Shown here in pieces: positions 34,500 through 46,200 of a stretch of 64,000 nucleotides of DNA. A model generated the notes under the pieces. The model did no database searches, was not told the origin of the DNA, and saw only the letters and a list, made by a program, of their open reading frames with translations. Source of the stretch: JANQQC01 sp965262255 (GTDB taxonomy: Bacteria; Pseudomonadota; Alphaproteobacteria; Caulobacterales; Hyphomonadaceae); NCBI GenBank assembly GCA_965262255.1, contig OZ253505.1, forward strand, positions 3,472,001-3,536,000, read 5' to 3'. The stretch's first letter is position 1. Every line of letters begins with the position of its first letter. Both the position numbers and the translations under genes were made by a program.

Positions 34500-36278
34500 A
34501 TGGAATTTAAGAAAGAATCGGCATTAGGTCGCATATGGCGTTTGCATGAGTACAACGACCAAGACGTTCAAGTTTTACAAAACACGCTCGGAGACGAGGA
34601 TGATTTTCGTGCCAAATTCTTGTCTCGCCAGAACATTCCAGTTAACGAGTTAGCGAAGTATTTAGCTCCGACATTGCGGGAACAGTTTCCCGATCCATTC
34701 TCTATGCTCGGAATGAACATTGCTACCGATAGAGTTGGTGAAGCCATTTTAAACAATGAGAAGATTGCTGTTTTCGCCGACTATGACGTGGACGGAGCAA
34801 CTTCTTCTGCTTTACTTGTTCGCTATTTTCGCGAGTTAGGAATAGAGATAGGATTATACGTACCCGAACGCGCCGAAGGTTTTGGCCCAACCTCCGATGC
34901 CTTTGAAAAACTCAAAAACGATAAAACTGAACTAGTGATAACCGTAGACTGCGGCGCTGCTGCACAGCAAGCTATCTTAGTGGCCAACAAATTGTCAATG
35001 TCTGTCGTCGTTCTCGATCATCATCCGATCAGTTCTGAAGAACAACCGGAATGCGACGCTTTGGTGAATCCTAATCAGAGTGAGGATACGTCCGGATGTG
35101 GATATCTTTGCGGGGCCGGTGTGACTTTTGTTTTTCTGGTTGGATTAAACAGATTGTTGAAATCTGATAAGCGATTTGAAAACTACTCTCCGCCGGATCT
35201 TATGCAGTGGCTGGATTTATGTGCGCTGGGAACGGTATGCGACATGGTTCCTCTTGTGGGGGCGAATCGCGCAATAGTTAAGCAGGGCTTAAAGGTAATT
35301 GCCAAAAGAAAGAATCCTGGGCTTTCTGCATTAATGGATGTCGTGAGGGCCGGAGAAGATTTCGATGAAGCGCTGTTCGGATTTAGTTTGGGGCCGCGTT
35401 TGAATGCCGGAAGTAGACTTGGCCATTCGAAACTCGCAAGTCAATTGTTGATAACGAATGATGAAAGTGAAGCTCGCGTTATAGCCTCACAGCTCCATGA
35501 GCTCAACAGAACACGAAAAGAAAAACAAACGCGCATAATTGAAGAAGCGAATGCTCAAGCTAAGCGCGAAAGATCTTTACATCCGGATCGTCCAATTCTG
35601 TTATTGCATAAAGACGATTGGGGTTCAGGTGTATTGGGCATAGTAGCTGGACAGATGGTGTCTATGCATAATCGTGCGGCGATTGTTTTGGCGACAAGTG
35701 GTTTAAAACAAGAATTTGCGTCAGGTTCTGGACGTTCAGTAGAAGGAATAAATTTGGGTGGACTATTTGAAGAGGCGCAGAAAATCGGTCTGGCAGAGAA
35801 GGGGGGCGGACACGCGATGGCGGGTGGTATTAAGCTCAAAATGGAAAAGGTTGAGGAGTTTTATGAGTGGATAAACGCGCAAGTTGGACCGTGTACGGAG
35901 CAACTAAAGAAGGCTCGAGAAACTCAGTTAGATTATATGATTCAGGGCGGAAGAGTCGACGGTGAATTTTGTGAGAAAATAAAGACTCTTGGTCCTTTCG
36001 GGCAGGGTGTTGAACAGCCCGTTTTCGTTACCACCCCTGTGACGATTAGTTATTATCAGATTATGTCCGAAGTTCACTTGAAGGTTATATGTGAAGACGA
36101 ATACGGAAAGTATGAGGGTATAGCGTTTCGTCATGCAGACTCAGAACTTGGGAACATGTTGAAATCCGTTGCAAATTCAGATTCGAGAGTTCGGTTAGTT
36201 GGAAAGTTTGATAGTAGTATTTGGAATGGGAGAGTTCGGGTTCAACTCATGGTTAATGATGGCATGCTTGTGGACTAA
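34500..36278 (+). CDS. recJ: single-stranded DNA exonuclease RecJ
   Basis: AGGAAAA stands before the ATG. DHH-family motifs are present: VFADYDVDGATSSA, VITVDCGAA, VLDHHP and ALGTVCDMVPL. The DHHA1 motif is KGGGHAMAGG. A C-terminal OB fold follows. The length of 592 residues fits bacterial RecJ. It is a 5'-3' exonuclease used in recombination and mismatch repair. Confidence 0.96.
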   Translation: MEFKKESALGRIWRLHEYNDQDVQVLQNTLGDEDDFRAKFLSRQNIPVNELAKYLAPTLREQFPDPFSMLGMNIATDRVGEAILNNEKIAVFADYDVDGATSSALLVRYFRELGIEIGLYVPERAEGFGPTSDAFEKLKNDKTELVITVDCGAAAQQAILVANKLSMSVVVLDHHPISSEEQPECDALVNPNQSEDTSGCGYLCGAGVTFVFLVGLNRLLKSDKRFENYSPPDLMQWLDLCALGTVCDMVPLVGANRAIVKQGLKVIAKRKNPGLSALMDVVRAGEDFDEALFGFSLGPRLNAGSRLGHSKLASQLLITNDESEARVIASQLHELNRTRKEKQTRIIEEANAQAKRERSLHPDRPILLLHKDDWGSGVLGIVAGQMVSMHNRAAIVLATSGLKQEFASGSGRSVEGINLGGLFEEAQKIGLAEKGGGHAMAGGIKLKMEKVEEFYEWINAQVGPCTEQLKKARETQLDYMIQGGRVDGEFCEKIKTLGPFGQGVEQPVFVTTPVTISYYQIMSEVHLKVICEDEYGKYEGIAFRHADSELGNMLKSVANSDSRVRLVGKFDSSIWNGRVRVQLMVNDGMLVD

Positions 36279-36353
36279 GAAGCAGGTTATTGAAATCTAC
36301 TGGATTCTTGGTTTGTCTAAGATTTGTTATTGAAGTTGTATAGGTTGTATAAA

Positions 36354-36848
36354 ATGTTTTTAATCGGAACCAGCATTTTACATCTTAAACCAGTAACTCT
36401 AAGATTAGTTCTTTTGGTATGTGCAGTTTTGACGTTCTCAAACTTTCACGTAGTTGCTAGCGAATCGCTTGTGATAGGAACTGACAAAGAAGAACAGTTA
36501 AGAATCAATATGTCTTCCGCAAGTGTCATTGAAGGTTCGCTTGGGTCTCCTGCAGCAGCGGTTCGGCTGAATCCTCCGGCGAGAGCTGGATTTGGGATGA
36601 TTCCAGGTCGAGTAGATCATTTTCAAATAATGCTTACTGATCAGCCTGTTTTTATAGTTGAGCGAAGTTTAGACGGTAGTGCGAAACGAATTGGAATGTT
36701 GACTGAGGAAGACGGATCACTCAGATTCGTGATGATGCAGGGTGAACAGAACTTTGTAGAGTATATAATAACCGAGGAGCAAGTACGTGTTCAAAACGAA
36801 TATTACAAAGAATGGTTAGCAAAGAAAAAATCTAAGAAAAACAAATAA
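36354..36848 (+). CDS. exported protein of unknown function
   Basis: The ATG at 36354 (AGGT upstream) is preferred over the TTG at 36324. A signal-peptide-like hydrophobic segment (LRLVLLVCAVLTFSNFHVVA) is followed by about 125 soluble residues rich in acidic and Met residues, with a Lys-rich end (AKKKSKKNK). No domain recognised. It is followed after 19 bases by another small exported protein. Confidence 0.55.
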   Translation: MFLIGTSILHLKPVTLRLVLLVCAVLTFSNFHVVASESLVIGTDKEEQLRINMSSASVIEGSLGSPAAAVRLNPPARAGFGMIPGRVDHFQIMLTDQPVFIVERSLDGSAKRIGMLTEEDGSLRFVMMQGEQNFVEYIITEEQVRVQNEYYKEWLAKKKSKKNK

Positions 36849-36867
36849 AACCACAGAGTACTTGATC

Positions 36868-37377
36868 GTGACTTACATTTTCAACATATTAACTACGTTT
36901 ATAGTGTTGGGGTTGTTCATGAATTCTAACAACCAAGCACAGGCCATTGAATATAGCAATGAAAAAGTCGCGTGTATGGCTCATAAATATATGGAAGTGA
37001 ATGGTTTCCACGGACATGAAGGCGATAAATATCATCCTTTTTTTCAAGCCTATTTTATGATGGATTTTGTTGATGAGAGCGGAAACCTAATCGGAAGCTG
37101 GTCGGATCTATGGAAAAAACGTTCAGATTATGTTGTCAATCCTGTTCATCGCGGAATTTACGAGCGTACCGACGATTATGTAATCGTCTTTCGAGCCCAG
37201 TTTCTTGGTAAGTCCAGCGATACTTTTTGCATCACCATAGATAAGCAGGAAACTCCAAAACCTTATATGGGGAGTTTCGGGTGTCGCCCATATTTCGGAT
37301 TGGAGGCTCTGGATTCCAGCAAGTGGGAATTGAAGTTTAGGAATTTCAAGCCCGAGAAACACTGTCCATCATCGTAA
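36868..37377 (+). CDS. second exported protein of unknown function
   Basis: The start is uncertain: the GTG at 36868 has AGAG nine bases upstream, and a TTG lies two codons before it. A hydrophobic leader (YIFNILTTFIVLGLFM) ends at QAQA. The mature part holds four cysteines and many aromatic residues (KYHPFFQAYFMMDF). It may be a small periplasmic domain with disulfides. No family recognised. Confidence 0.5.
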   Translation: MTYIFNILTTFIVLGLFMNSNNQAQAIEYSNEKVACMAHKYMEVNGFHGHEGDKYHPFFQAYFMMDFVDESGNLIGSWSDLWKKRSDYVVNPVHRGIYERTDDYVIVFRAQFLGKSSDTFCITIDKQETPKPYMGSFGCRPYFGLEALDSSKWELKFRNFKPEKHCPSS

Positions 37378-37474
37378 ATTAGCGAATGCAATCGCGTGTT
37401 TACGAAAAAATCGTTCAAGTTGTCGTCAAATTTCTTTTGACAAATACCAGCAGTTCTTAGTGGAGAGAACAAAT

Positions 37475-39202
37475 ATGGATCATCAATGGGATAAGTCGAA
37501 ACTACCGTCTCGACACGTTACGGAAGGCCCGTCTCGAGCCCCCCATCGAAGTTATTATTATGCGATGGGGCTTTCCACTAGAGATATCGCAAAACCCTTT
37601 GTCGGTGTTGCTTCGTGTTGGAATGAAGCTGCCCCCTGTAACACGGCTCTGATGCGACAAGCCCATGCTGTATCAGAAGGTGTCAAAAAGGCTGATGGGA
37701 CTCCAAGAGAATTTTGCACGATCACTGTAACAGACGGAATCGCGATGGGGCATGAAGGAATGCGTTCTTCACTTGTCTCTCGTGATTGGATTGCAGATAC
37801 CGTTGAACTCACAGTTCGAGGGCATAGTTACGACGCGTTAGTCGGAGTGGCGGGGTGCGATAAATCCTTACCTGGCATGATGATGGCTATGCTTCGTTTA
37901 AATATCCCAAGCGTATTTCTATACGGGGGTTCGATTATGCCAGGACAGTTTCAAGGGCGTGATGTAACTGTGTTAGATGTTTTCGAAGCAGTGGGGGCAC
38001 ATGCGGCTGGTGTAAACGATATGGATATTGAAACGTTAACAGCATTAGAGAAAGTCGCTTGTCCGGGTGATGGAGCCTGCGGTGGACAGTTCACGGCAAA
38101 TACGATGGCGTGTGTTTCTGAAGCGATCGGGTTAGCCCTTCCTTTGTCGTCAGCCCTACCTGCACCATACCTTGATCGAGACGAATATGCCATTGCTTCA
38201 GGGGAGGCGGTAATGTCTTTAGTAAAATCTGGTTTACGCCCAAGAGATATCTGTACGAGAGAGGCGTTCGAGAACGCTGCAATCGTTGTAGCAGCGACAG
38301 GAGGGTCAACTAATGCTGCACTTCATTTGCCAGCTATGGCGCACGAGTGTGGAGTCGAGTTTACGCTCAGACACGTTGCTGAGACTTTTCGGCGAACTCC
38401 GTATATAGCGGATTTAAAGCCCGGAGGTAAGTATGTAGCAAAAGATATGGGAGAGGCGGGCGGAGTTCCGATGTTAATGAGAACACTTTTAGATGGAGGG
38501 TATTTGCATGGGAGCTGTAAAACAGTCACTGGAAAGAGTCTAGGCGATAATCTCGAATCAGTAACCTTCGACGAAAACCAAAAGGTTATTTATCCAGTTA
38601 GTAATCCCATCACGAAGAATGGCGGAGTAGTGGGATTATGGGGCAGTTTAGCACCAGAGGGAGCGATCGTCAAAGTTGCAGGATTAACGGATTTGAAATT
38701 CCGAGGACCGGCAAGAGTTTTTGACGGTGAACAAGCGTGTTTTGACGCGGTAGCGGCTAAAAAGTATAACACTGGAGACGTACTCGTTATTCGGTACGAA
38801 GGGCCAAAAGGCGGGCCAGGAATGCGTGAAATGCTCTCCACGACAGCGGCAATTTATGGTCAGGGCATGGGTGACAAAGTGGCTCTTATAACAGACGGCC
38901 GGTTTTCTGGCGCAACGAGAGGGATGTGTATAGGTCATGTCGGACCTGAAGCTGCAGAAGGAGGGCCAATTGCTCTTTTACAAGATGGCGATATCGTTTC
39001 AATTGATGCTGAATCTGAAAGAATTGACATTGAGGTATCGTCCGAAGAACTAGCCGAGCGAAGGAAAGTATGGAATCCTAGGGCTACGGCATACGGTTCG
39101 GGAGTATTAGCAAAATTTTCGAAACTCGTCGGTCCAGCGCATTTAGGTGCAACGACACATGAGGGATTCGACAGCGAACGTCATGTGTATGCTGATATTT
39201 GA
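37475..39202 (+). CDS. ilvD: dihydroxy-acid dehydratase
   Basis: The ATG at 37475 with GGAGAG upstream is preferred over the GTG at 37460, which lies on that ribosome site. Fe-S and substrate residues are seen in SCWNEAAPCN, VGVAGCDKSLPGMMMA and PGDGACGGQFTANTMA. C-terminal motifs are YEGPKGGPGMREML and DGRFSGATRG. The length fits IlvD/Edd-family dehydratases. It makes 2-keto acids for valine, leucine and isoleucine. Confidence 0.96.
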   Translation: MDHQWDKSKLPSRHVTEGPSRAPHRSYYYAMGLSTRDIAKPFVGVASCWNEAAPCNTALMRQAHAVSEGVKKADGTPREFCTITVTDGIAMGHEGMRSSLVSRDWIADTVELTVRGHSYDALVGVAGCDKSLPGMMMAMLRLNIPSVFLYGGSIMPGQFQGRDVTVLDVFEAVGAHAAGVNDMDIETLTALEKVACPGDGACGGQFTANTMACVSEAIGLALPLSSALPAPYLDRDEYAIASGEAVMSLVKSGLRPRDICTREAFENAAIVVAATGGSTNAALHLPAMAHECGVEFTLRHVAETFRRTPYIADLKPGGKYVAKDMGEAGGVPMLMRTLLDGGYLHGSCKTVTGKSLGDNLESVTFDENQKVIYPVSNPITKNGGVVGLWGSLAPEGAIVKVAGLTDLKFRGPARVFDGEQACFDAVAAKKYNTGDVLVIRYEGPKGGPGMREMLSTTAAIYGQGMGDKVALITDGRFSGATRGMCIGHVGPEAAEGGPIALLQDGDIVSIDAESERIDIEVSSEELAERRKVWNPRATAYGSGVLAKFSKLVGPAHLGATTHEGFDSERHVYADI

Positions 39203-40217
39203 CCTAAACGATGTTACAGGTCAAGAACTGAAGACGAATTGGCAGTCGCACGGGAACGCAGAAATTAAGTAACGAAATTGAGTGCGGTATAACCTTGAGT
39301 TCACAGTCTTCATATAACAATCTAAACGAAGATATTACAATAAAATAGAGCATAAAGCTAGGATGATTCTAAGTTTAGTATGTAGGTTGAGGTCAGGAGA
39401 GGTGAAAGATTCATCAGAACTTTGTTGTGGTTTATCCTTATCATTTTCGAGATGAGGTAGGTTATAACGCAATAGTCGGGTAGGGGGCAATTATCTTCGG
39501 TTTAGCCTGATAAAGAAATAGACTAAATGGATCCTCTTTCGAAAATCGAATCAGTAAATTAGTATTTCGTCAATTTTTAGTTCAAGGCAAAAACACTCAT
39601 TGAAGAAATTTCTACTGTGCAAATTATTGAAAGAATTCCTCAGAACATCAAAAGTCGATGTGAAATCGCCTTGTTTTTGCAATCGTGCAAATTATGACCT
39701 CCCGAACATTTTCTATAGTAAAAGCGAATCAGTATCTATCAACCCTTATAGCATAGATAGGGTCGTCGTTCTCAAGTGAGGGTAGCCTTAGTATTCGCTT
39801 GATTAGTTAGAGTTATAACTCCGTCGAATCCACGGAAGACCTTCCATCGAATTAACTCTGAATGTCAAACCTAATTCACCAAATCTGAGTTCTATATCAT
39901 TCCTGCTATGCAACCTCTGATACATCTTTTGGTAATTTGCTAGGTTATGCCCATTTCTTGGCAAATCTTGTTAAGAGGTGTCATGCTCTACAGTATGCGG
40001 CTGGATAACGAATCGTCAAAATAAAGTCGCTCGTTCAAAAGGTTGTTTAGATGTGTTACTTGGATTGGTAATACTTCCTTGTTTTATGTGATTTAGATAT
40101 GGTTCCATTGTTTGCAGATTAACGCCATAGTAGGTAAAATCTAGCTAGGTTAAGATTTACAAATGAAGGCAATTTTGTTTGCAAAAATATACGAAATTGT
40201 GGTAAACTGAGAACAGT
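39203..40217. other. long AT-rich gap before the autotransporter gene
   Basis: About 1 kb without a convincing gene, tRNA or repeat. A weak promoter may lie near 40178-40208 (TTTGCA, 19 bases, TAAACT). The rest holds nothing I can name; the start may include old decayed DNA. Confidence 0.5.
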
Positions 40218-40233
40218 CTAACGTTATCGTTAG
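40218..40233. promoter_or_regulatory. 16-bp palindrome, candidate operator of the autotransporter gene
   Basis: CTAACGTTATCGTTAG has perfect 6-bp arms around TTAT. It lies just after a possible -10 (TAAACT at 40203) and 31 bases before the ATG, a place where a repressor would block transcription. Confidence 0.4.
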
Positions 40234-40264
40234 ATAAGGCGCAAAACAAGTAGGTTTTTTAACT

Positions 40265-43200
40265 ATGCGAGAGCAACATAAATCGGCTTTGAGCAGTTCC
40301 TCGACTGTTGATCATACACAGCTAGGACTCGAGCATTTAAGTTACAACAATATTACTACAGATCATCGCGGAATTCGCATGTCTTCTTCGTCTTCGTTAT
40401 CTCCGCGAAGACGCATTTTGAGATCAGTCTCACCGCTTGCCATAACTGGATTGGCGACACTCGGATTGTGGTCTGCACCGGGCAACACACAATCGTGTTC
40501 GGAGAGTGTGAATTCTTCAACAAAAGTGATGACGGTGAATTGTTCAAGTTCATTTACAGCGCAAGCAGGGATAAATATTACAGGAAGTGATAATGCGGTA
40601 GTTATGAACATCGCATCTGGCGCGGCATTGACGCAGACTGGGTTCACTGGCGTGGCTATACGTGTATTCACTAAAGGAGATGGTATTACTCTCACGCAGG
40701 CCGCTGGCGGCGGAGTAATCTCAGGCGCACAGGCACTTTATATTCGAGCGGGTTCTGATCCAGGTTCGGGTCTTACAGGATCGATCAGCGTTACACTAAC
40801 AGGGAATATAACTACAAAACAAAATTTAAGTACTGGAATAATTATAAGAAACAGACATTTTAACTCAGACGACTATCAATCTGGAACATTAAATCTCGCA
40901 ATGAATAATCTGAGTGCTGGCGGATATGGCATAAATATGGGCGGCGGCGGTGATATAACAATTACAGCAAACACTATTAGTGCCGACAAAAGTCCTATTC
41001 GAATAAGTCAATATGGCGGTTCGGGCTCTACTGTAACAATCAATGTATCGACGGTAAATCTAACCAACAGTTTTGCGTTTGGCGACATCCGTTCCCAAGG
41101 AATCACTATTGATTCAGAAAGTGGAGGAAACGTTAATATTTCTGCAGGAACAATAAGCGGGGGACAATACCCGATTTGGATAGAACACAAAGGCACTGGA
41201 AATATTTCGATTTCAGCGACCAACCTGAGTACACATAGTGCCGTGCAGAATAACCAGTCACGTGGGGCATATGGAGTAAGGATAAACAGAAACGCGTCTT
41301 CCTCTGGCCTTACGACAATAACAGTAAGTGGTACCATAGACAAATCGAAAGAAGGTATAGTTTTTCAGCATGCCGGTTCTTCCGGGGCAGTAACGATAAA
41401 TGCCAAAACAATTAGCACGTCTCAGCGAGGAATAATCGTCAGAAGCCAAGATGCGGTTACAATTAGCGGAGCCAGCAGTACACTTCCCTTGACTATCAGT
41501 GTATCTGATCAAACCAACGGTAGCGAAGCGATAAAAGTTGCACGCTATTCTACTGCCGCCACGGGTGACATTTCGATAAATTTGGCGAGTGCAAATAGTC
41601 CTAAATTTAGCGTTGACATTAGGAACAGTGGTGCAGGAAGTATATCAGTTTCCGCAACGGGACAATTAACTACAAACTCTACAGCGAGTTCTACTGCAAT
41701 TATTGCTGTAAATAGTTCGAGTTCAGCGGGTAGCGTTTCTATCACAGCAAACAATATCAATTCCAAAAATTTTGGTATCTACGTCAAGAATCAAGGAAGT
41801 GGTGGAACGACTATTACTGGAAACGGAACGATCACTGCGCAATTAGATGGTATTGAAGTTAAAGACAATAACTCGGGCGATGTTACAATTAACTTGACTT
41901 CAAGTACGAGTATTAATATTGATAATACGAGATCAACGGGTCGAATAGGTATAAAAGTAGCGAAAAGTGGGGCAGGTAATGTCTCAATTTCGACAGGGTC
42001 AATATCCGCAATATTAGAGGGGGTCGTTGCTGGCACAAGCAGTGGAAATGTCACTTTTACGGGTCGCGGTGATATCATCGCGTCGACGCTCAGTAATACT
42101 ACTGGAATAGCTGCTCTAAAGATAATTAATACAAGCGGCAATGCAACAATAACAATGAACAGCGGCACAACTGTAAGTGCAGGTGGAGCTTCAGGGGTCG
42201 GAATATATGCTAAAGGCTCTGGGGATATTTCTATCAAGGCAAGTACGGTCAGAGGAACAGATAAAGGTATCTACGTCAACACGAATAAATCTGTAACGAT
42301 AGGACCCTCTAATAACTCGGCATTGCTGCGCGCCAGCGCCACGAATACAGCTTCAAAGGCAGCAATAGAGGTTCGCCGTGCGGCAGGTTCAACTGGCAAT
42401 ATTACCATCAACACCTATGATGCAACAAGTCATTCGCCATCCGTCTTAGTTTATAATTCTGGAGCTGGAAACATTTCGTTAACGTCTTCTGGATTGTTGC
42501 GAACTGTTGCTAGTGGAGACTACACTTGGGCAGGGATCGTACTGCTGAACAGATCATCTAGCGGAGGCAGTATAAACGCAACGGTAAAGAACATAAGTGC
42601 TGCACAAACTGGGATATTTATTGACAATTCTGGGACAGGAGAAAGTTCCGTTACGGTTAATGGAACGGTCTCTAGCCTGCTAAACGGCGTTTACGTTAAA
42701 CGCACCAATGAAGGAAACATTACAGTTAATCTCGCTTCGGGTTCAAATGTAATTGCAAGCGGTACTGCAGCGGACTTGGGTATCTTTGCGGGAGTAACGT
42801 CTGCATACGATAGTGCTGGCGTAACAATTAATGTTTCCGGATCCATAACAGCAGGCACAAACGGAATATACGCAAAAAGTCGGAATAGGCCCGTTAGTAT
42901 AACTGTGAATGGAAACATAACAGCAGGAGTAACGCCAGGAAATCGCGTCGGTGATCCATCGGCTATCCGTGCTATTGCGGAAGCCAACAGTGCGACTATA
43001 ACTATAAATGGCGGAACAATTACAGCAGGCACTAGTACCGGAGCGAGTAGTATATTTGTTCCAAGTCAAACCGCAACTGTTGCGATAAATGGAGGAACAA
43101 TAGTTAATCCGATTGAATTATCCATTCGTAACGATACATTGACCATATCTGGAGGCACAATAAATGGAAATGTCGACTTAAAAGGTGGTAATGATACAGT

Positions 43201-46200
43201 TAATATTTTTGGTGGCACTATCAGTAGTAGTGTAACAATTGACGGAGGTGCAGGAGATAGCGATCTAATAAACTTTCAGACTGGAACAGTCCCTGATTTT
43301 ACTAAATTTTCAAATTTTGAGAAATTTGTACTTGGAGGAAACGCAACATTGACAAGTGTCTCGGGAATTTTGGGATTCGACGAAGTCACGATTGATGGTA
43401 CTTTAAACCTTGCAAATAACAGTGCTAATGATACGTTTCAATTCGAAGGTGATTTAAAGGGCAATGGGCTAATTATATTGGATGGTGTTTTCACGGGAAA
43501 TAGTCCCTCTGTTGATGAAGTTAGAGTTAGTGGAAACCTTTCCGGTAATCTTGAAGTCAGAATTAACGACCGTAGTACAGCCGGCGCACCACGTAATAGT
43601 ACAGATGCTTTTACGATCTTGACAGTCTCAGGAACGGCAACATCAAGTTCTTTTACCCTAGAAAATACATCATTTGTCTCGGGAAACGTCTCCTACACTT
43701 TACAATTTAACTCTACAAGTAAAGAATTCAGTTTGTCAGGAACACAAACTGTACTGCAATGTGTTGAAAGCTCTACTTTAGGAACGTTTGATTGTGCGGG
43801 AGAAATCGACGAATCAGAAAACATCACCAAAACTGGAGGTTCTGTGAATATCGTTACGACGTTAGACACTTCAGCGACTGTGAATGTTTCGTCAGGCTTG
43901 GCAATAAGTATGATTGGAGCGAATGCTGTTTCGTTTACGCAAGAGACAGGTGGACGAGCTTTAAACGGAACCGGTTCAACAACAGGATTAGTTCACGCCC
44001 AAACCTCGGGTACTGGAAACGTTGCTGTTTCGTTGGTGGGAGCTGTCTCACTAACCACGAACAGTGGAAATTCGAAAGCCATTTATGCGAAAGGATCAAC
44101 CGGCAACGTTACTGTCTCTGCTCCCGGAGCTCTTACAGTTAATGCGTCAGGTGGAACCATAAGAGGGATTGAAGCGATAGCGACAACTGGAAACGTTTCT
44201 ATCACAACTTCTGCAGCTATAACGGTATCCGGAACAGGAGGTGACGTTAAAGCCCTTGTCGCATCTGCCACGACTGGAGATATCTCAATACTCACTCCAG
44301 GTGCAATTTCTGTATCAGCGTCGACAACTAACGGGATTCCAAGAGTTATTGAAGCGGATGCGACAACAGGTGACGTAACAATCTCAGCGTCTGGAACTGT
44401 TACATTGACGACTTCCGGAACTGGTGTGGCTCGGGCTATCGACGTAGAAACAACGACGGGGGATATTTCGATCAATGTTTCGGGTAAAGTTTCCGTAAGT
44501 GACACTGCACGTGGTGCCTTTGGAATTCTTGCATTATCAAGAGGAGGTGACATTACGATCAACACTAAAGGTATAGAGTTATCTGCGTCAAGGTACACGA
44601 TTTCGGCGAATAACAAATCTTCATCCAATGGTGATATTAACATTACCAACACTGGTGATTTAGATGGAAAGTTTTATATTCATAATTCCGGTAATAATAG
44701 TATCACGATTAGCACATCGGGAGATATAACAGGTTCTGGTCATAGTGCTATCTACGCTAATCATTACGGGAACGGCTCCATAACTGTTACTCATTCAGGC
44801 GATATCTCCGGTACAAATTACGGCATATATGTTGAAGGGCAGGGTACACTGACTGTCAATGTCACCGGAGGTGTAATTAGTACGTCATCAAGTTATTCTG
44901 ATTACGCTGGCATTTACGTAAGTAATCAATCCGGTGCGACTGGTTCGATTACAGTAAATGTAGCGTCTGGAGCCAGCATTTCAGGCGGAGGAAGAGGCAT
45001 ATCTGTTTGGGATTTTGGTAGTTCTCAGGATATCACAGTGACGGCCACCGGAGCAGTTACCGCGGTAACAAACATAGGGATTCTCGCCTATCAAGTCAGA
45101 AGCGGAAACGTTACAATTAGCGCTCACACGGTAACTGCCAGTGCTCAACGAGGAATCAGCGTTTACATGTCACGAAGCGGAAACACTAGCGGCACGGTTT
45201 CCACAAATATCACTGTCATGTCAGATGGGAGTATTACATCTAGCAATACAGGGATCTATGTGTTTGCTGAAAATGGAACTGGTATTAATACGGTGATTTC
45301 TGCTTTTGGCTCTGTTACCAGTAATTCGGCTGACGCGATTTATGTCCGACAAACGAGTAGTGGAGGCGGGACAGTATCGATCAGTGCGGCGGGCAATCTA
45401 ACAGCGAGTGGTCGGCACGGAGTTCATATAAGAGCTGACGGAAGTGGTGGTGACAAAACTATTACGACAGCTGGAACGATTGCTGCCAAACAACGCGGAA
45501 TTTACGTAAAGTCGTCTCAGAGTGGTGGAAGTATAACCATATCAGCGACAGGAGCGATTACAGCATCAGGTAAACATGCTATCGCTATAGATCCGAGAGG
45601 ACCTGGTGCTATGTCTATCACGACGGCCTCGATTGCAGCTGGAAACTACGGAATTTTCATGGATAGTGGTTATAGTCGAAATACCTCAGGGGATATTTCG
45701 GTCACGGTCACTGGCGATATTGTTGTGACAGGAGCAGATACAAACGCTGGTTCAGCGGCGATATTGATAGATATGGAAGGAGATCATAATGGAGATATTA
45801 CGATCTCAGTCACGGGTGATGTCACGTCAACCGGGTCTGGCATGCGTATCGGACATTACGGGGATGACTCCTCTGGAGACGTAACTGTAAACATGTCAGG
45901 CACTATGACGGGAGGCCGAGACGGTATCGTTGTTTTTGCGTCCGGAAATCACGATATTAGTGTAACTTTCACTGGAACAATGTCTGTTGCGAGCGATGGT
46001 GTCGAACTCTATTTAGACGATGGCTACAGTGGAGACTTAACCCTAGTGGTGAGCGGTTCGGTCACCACGAGTGGAACATCAGGAACAACCGCACTAAGTG
46101 CTTACAATGAAGCTTCCGGTAACACGTCTATAACCGTTTCTGGCACGGTTAAATCGGCACAAGATTACGGAGTGTTTCAACGAACATTCAGTGGTGATGT

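Noticed and set aside
39203..40217. tRNA or small RNA gene in the 1-kb gap
   Set aside because: I found no cloverleaf or TTCGAATCC-like arm with matching acceptor stem.
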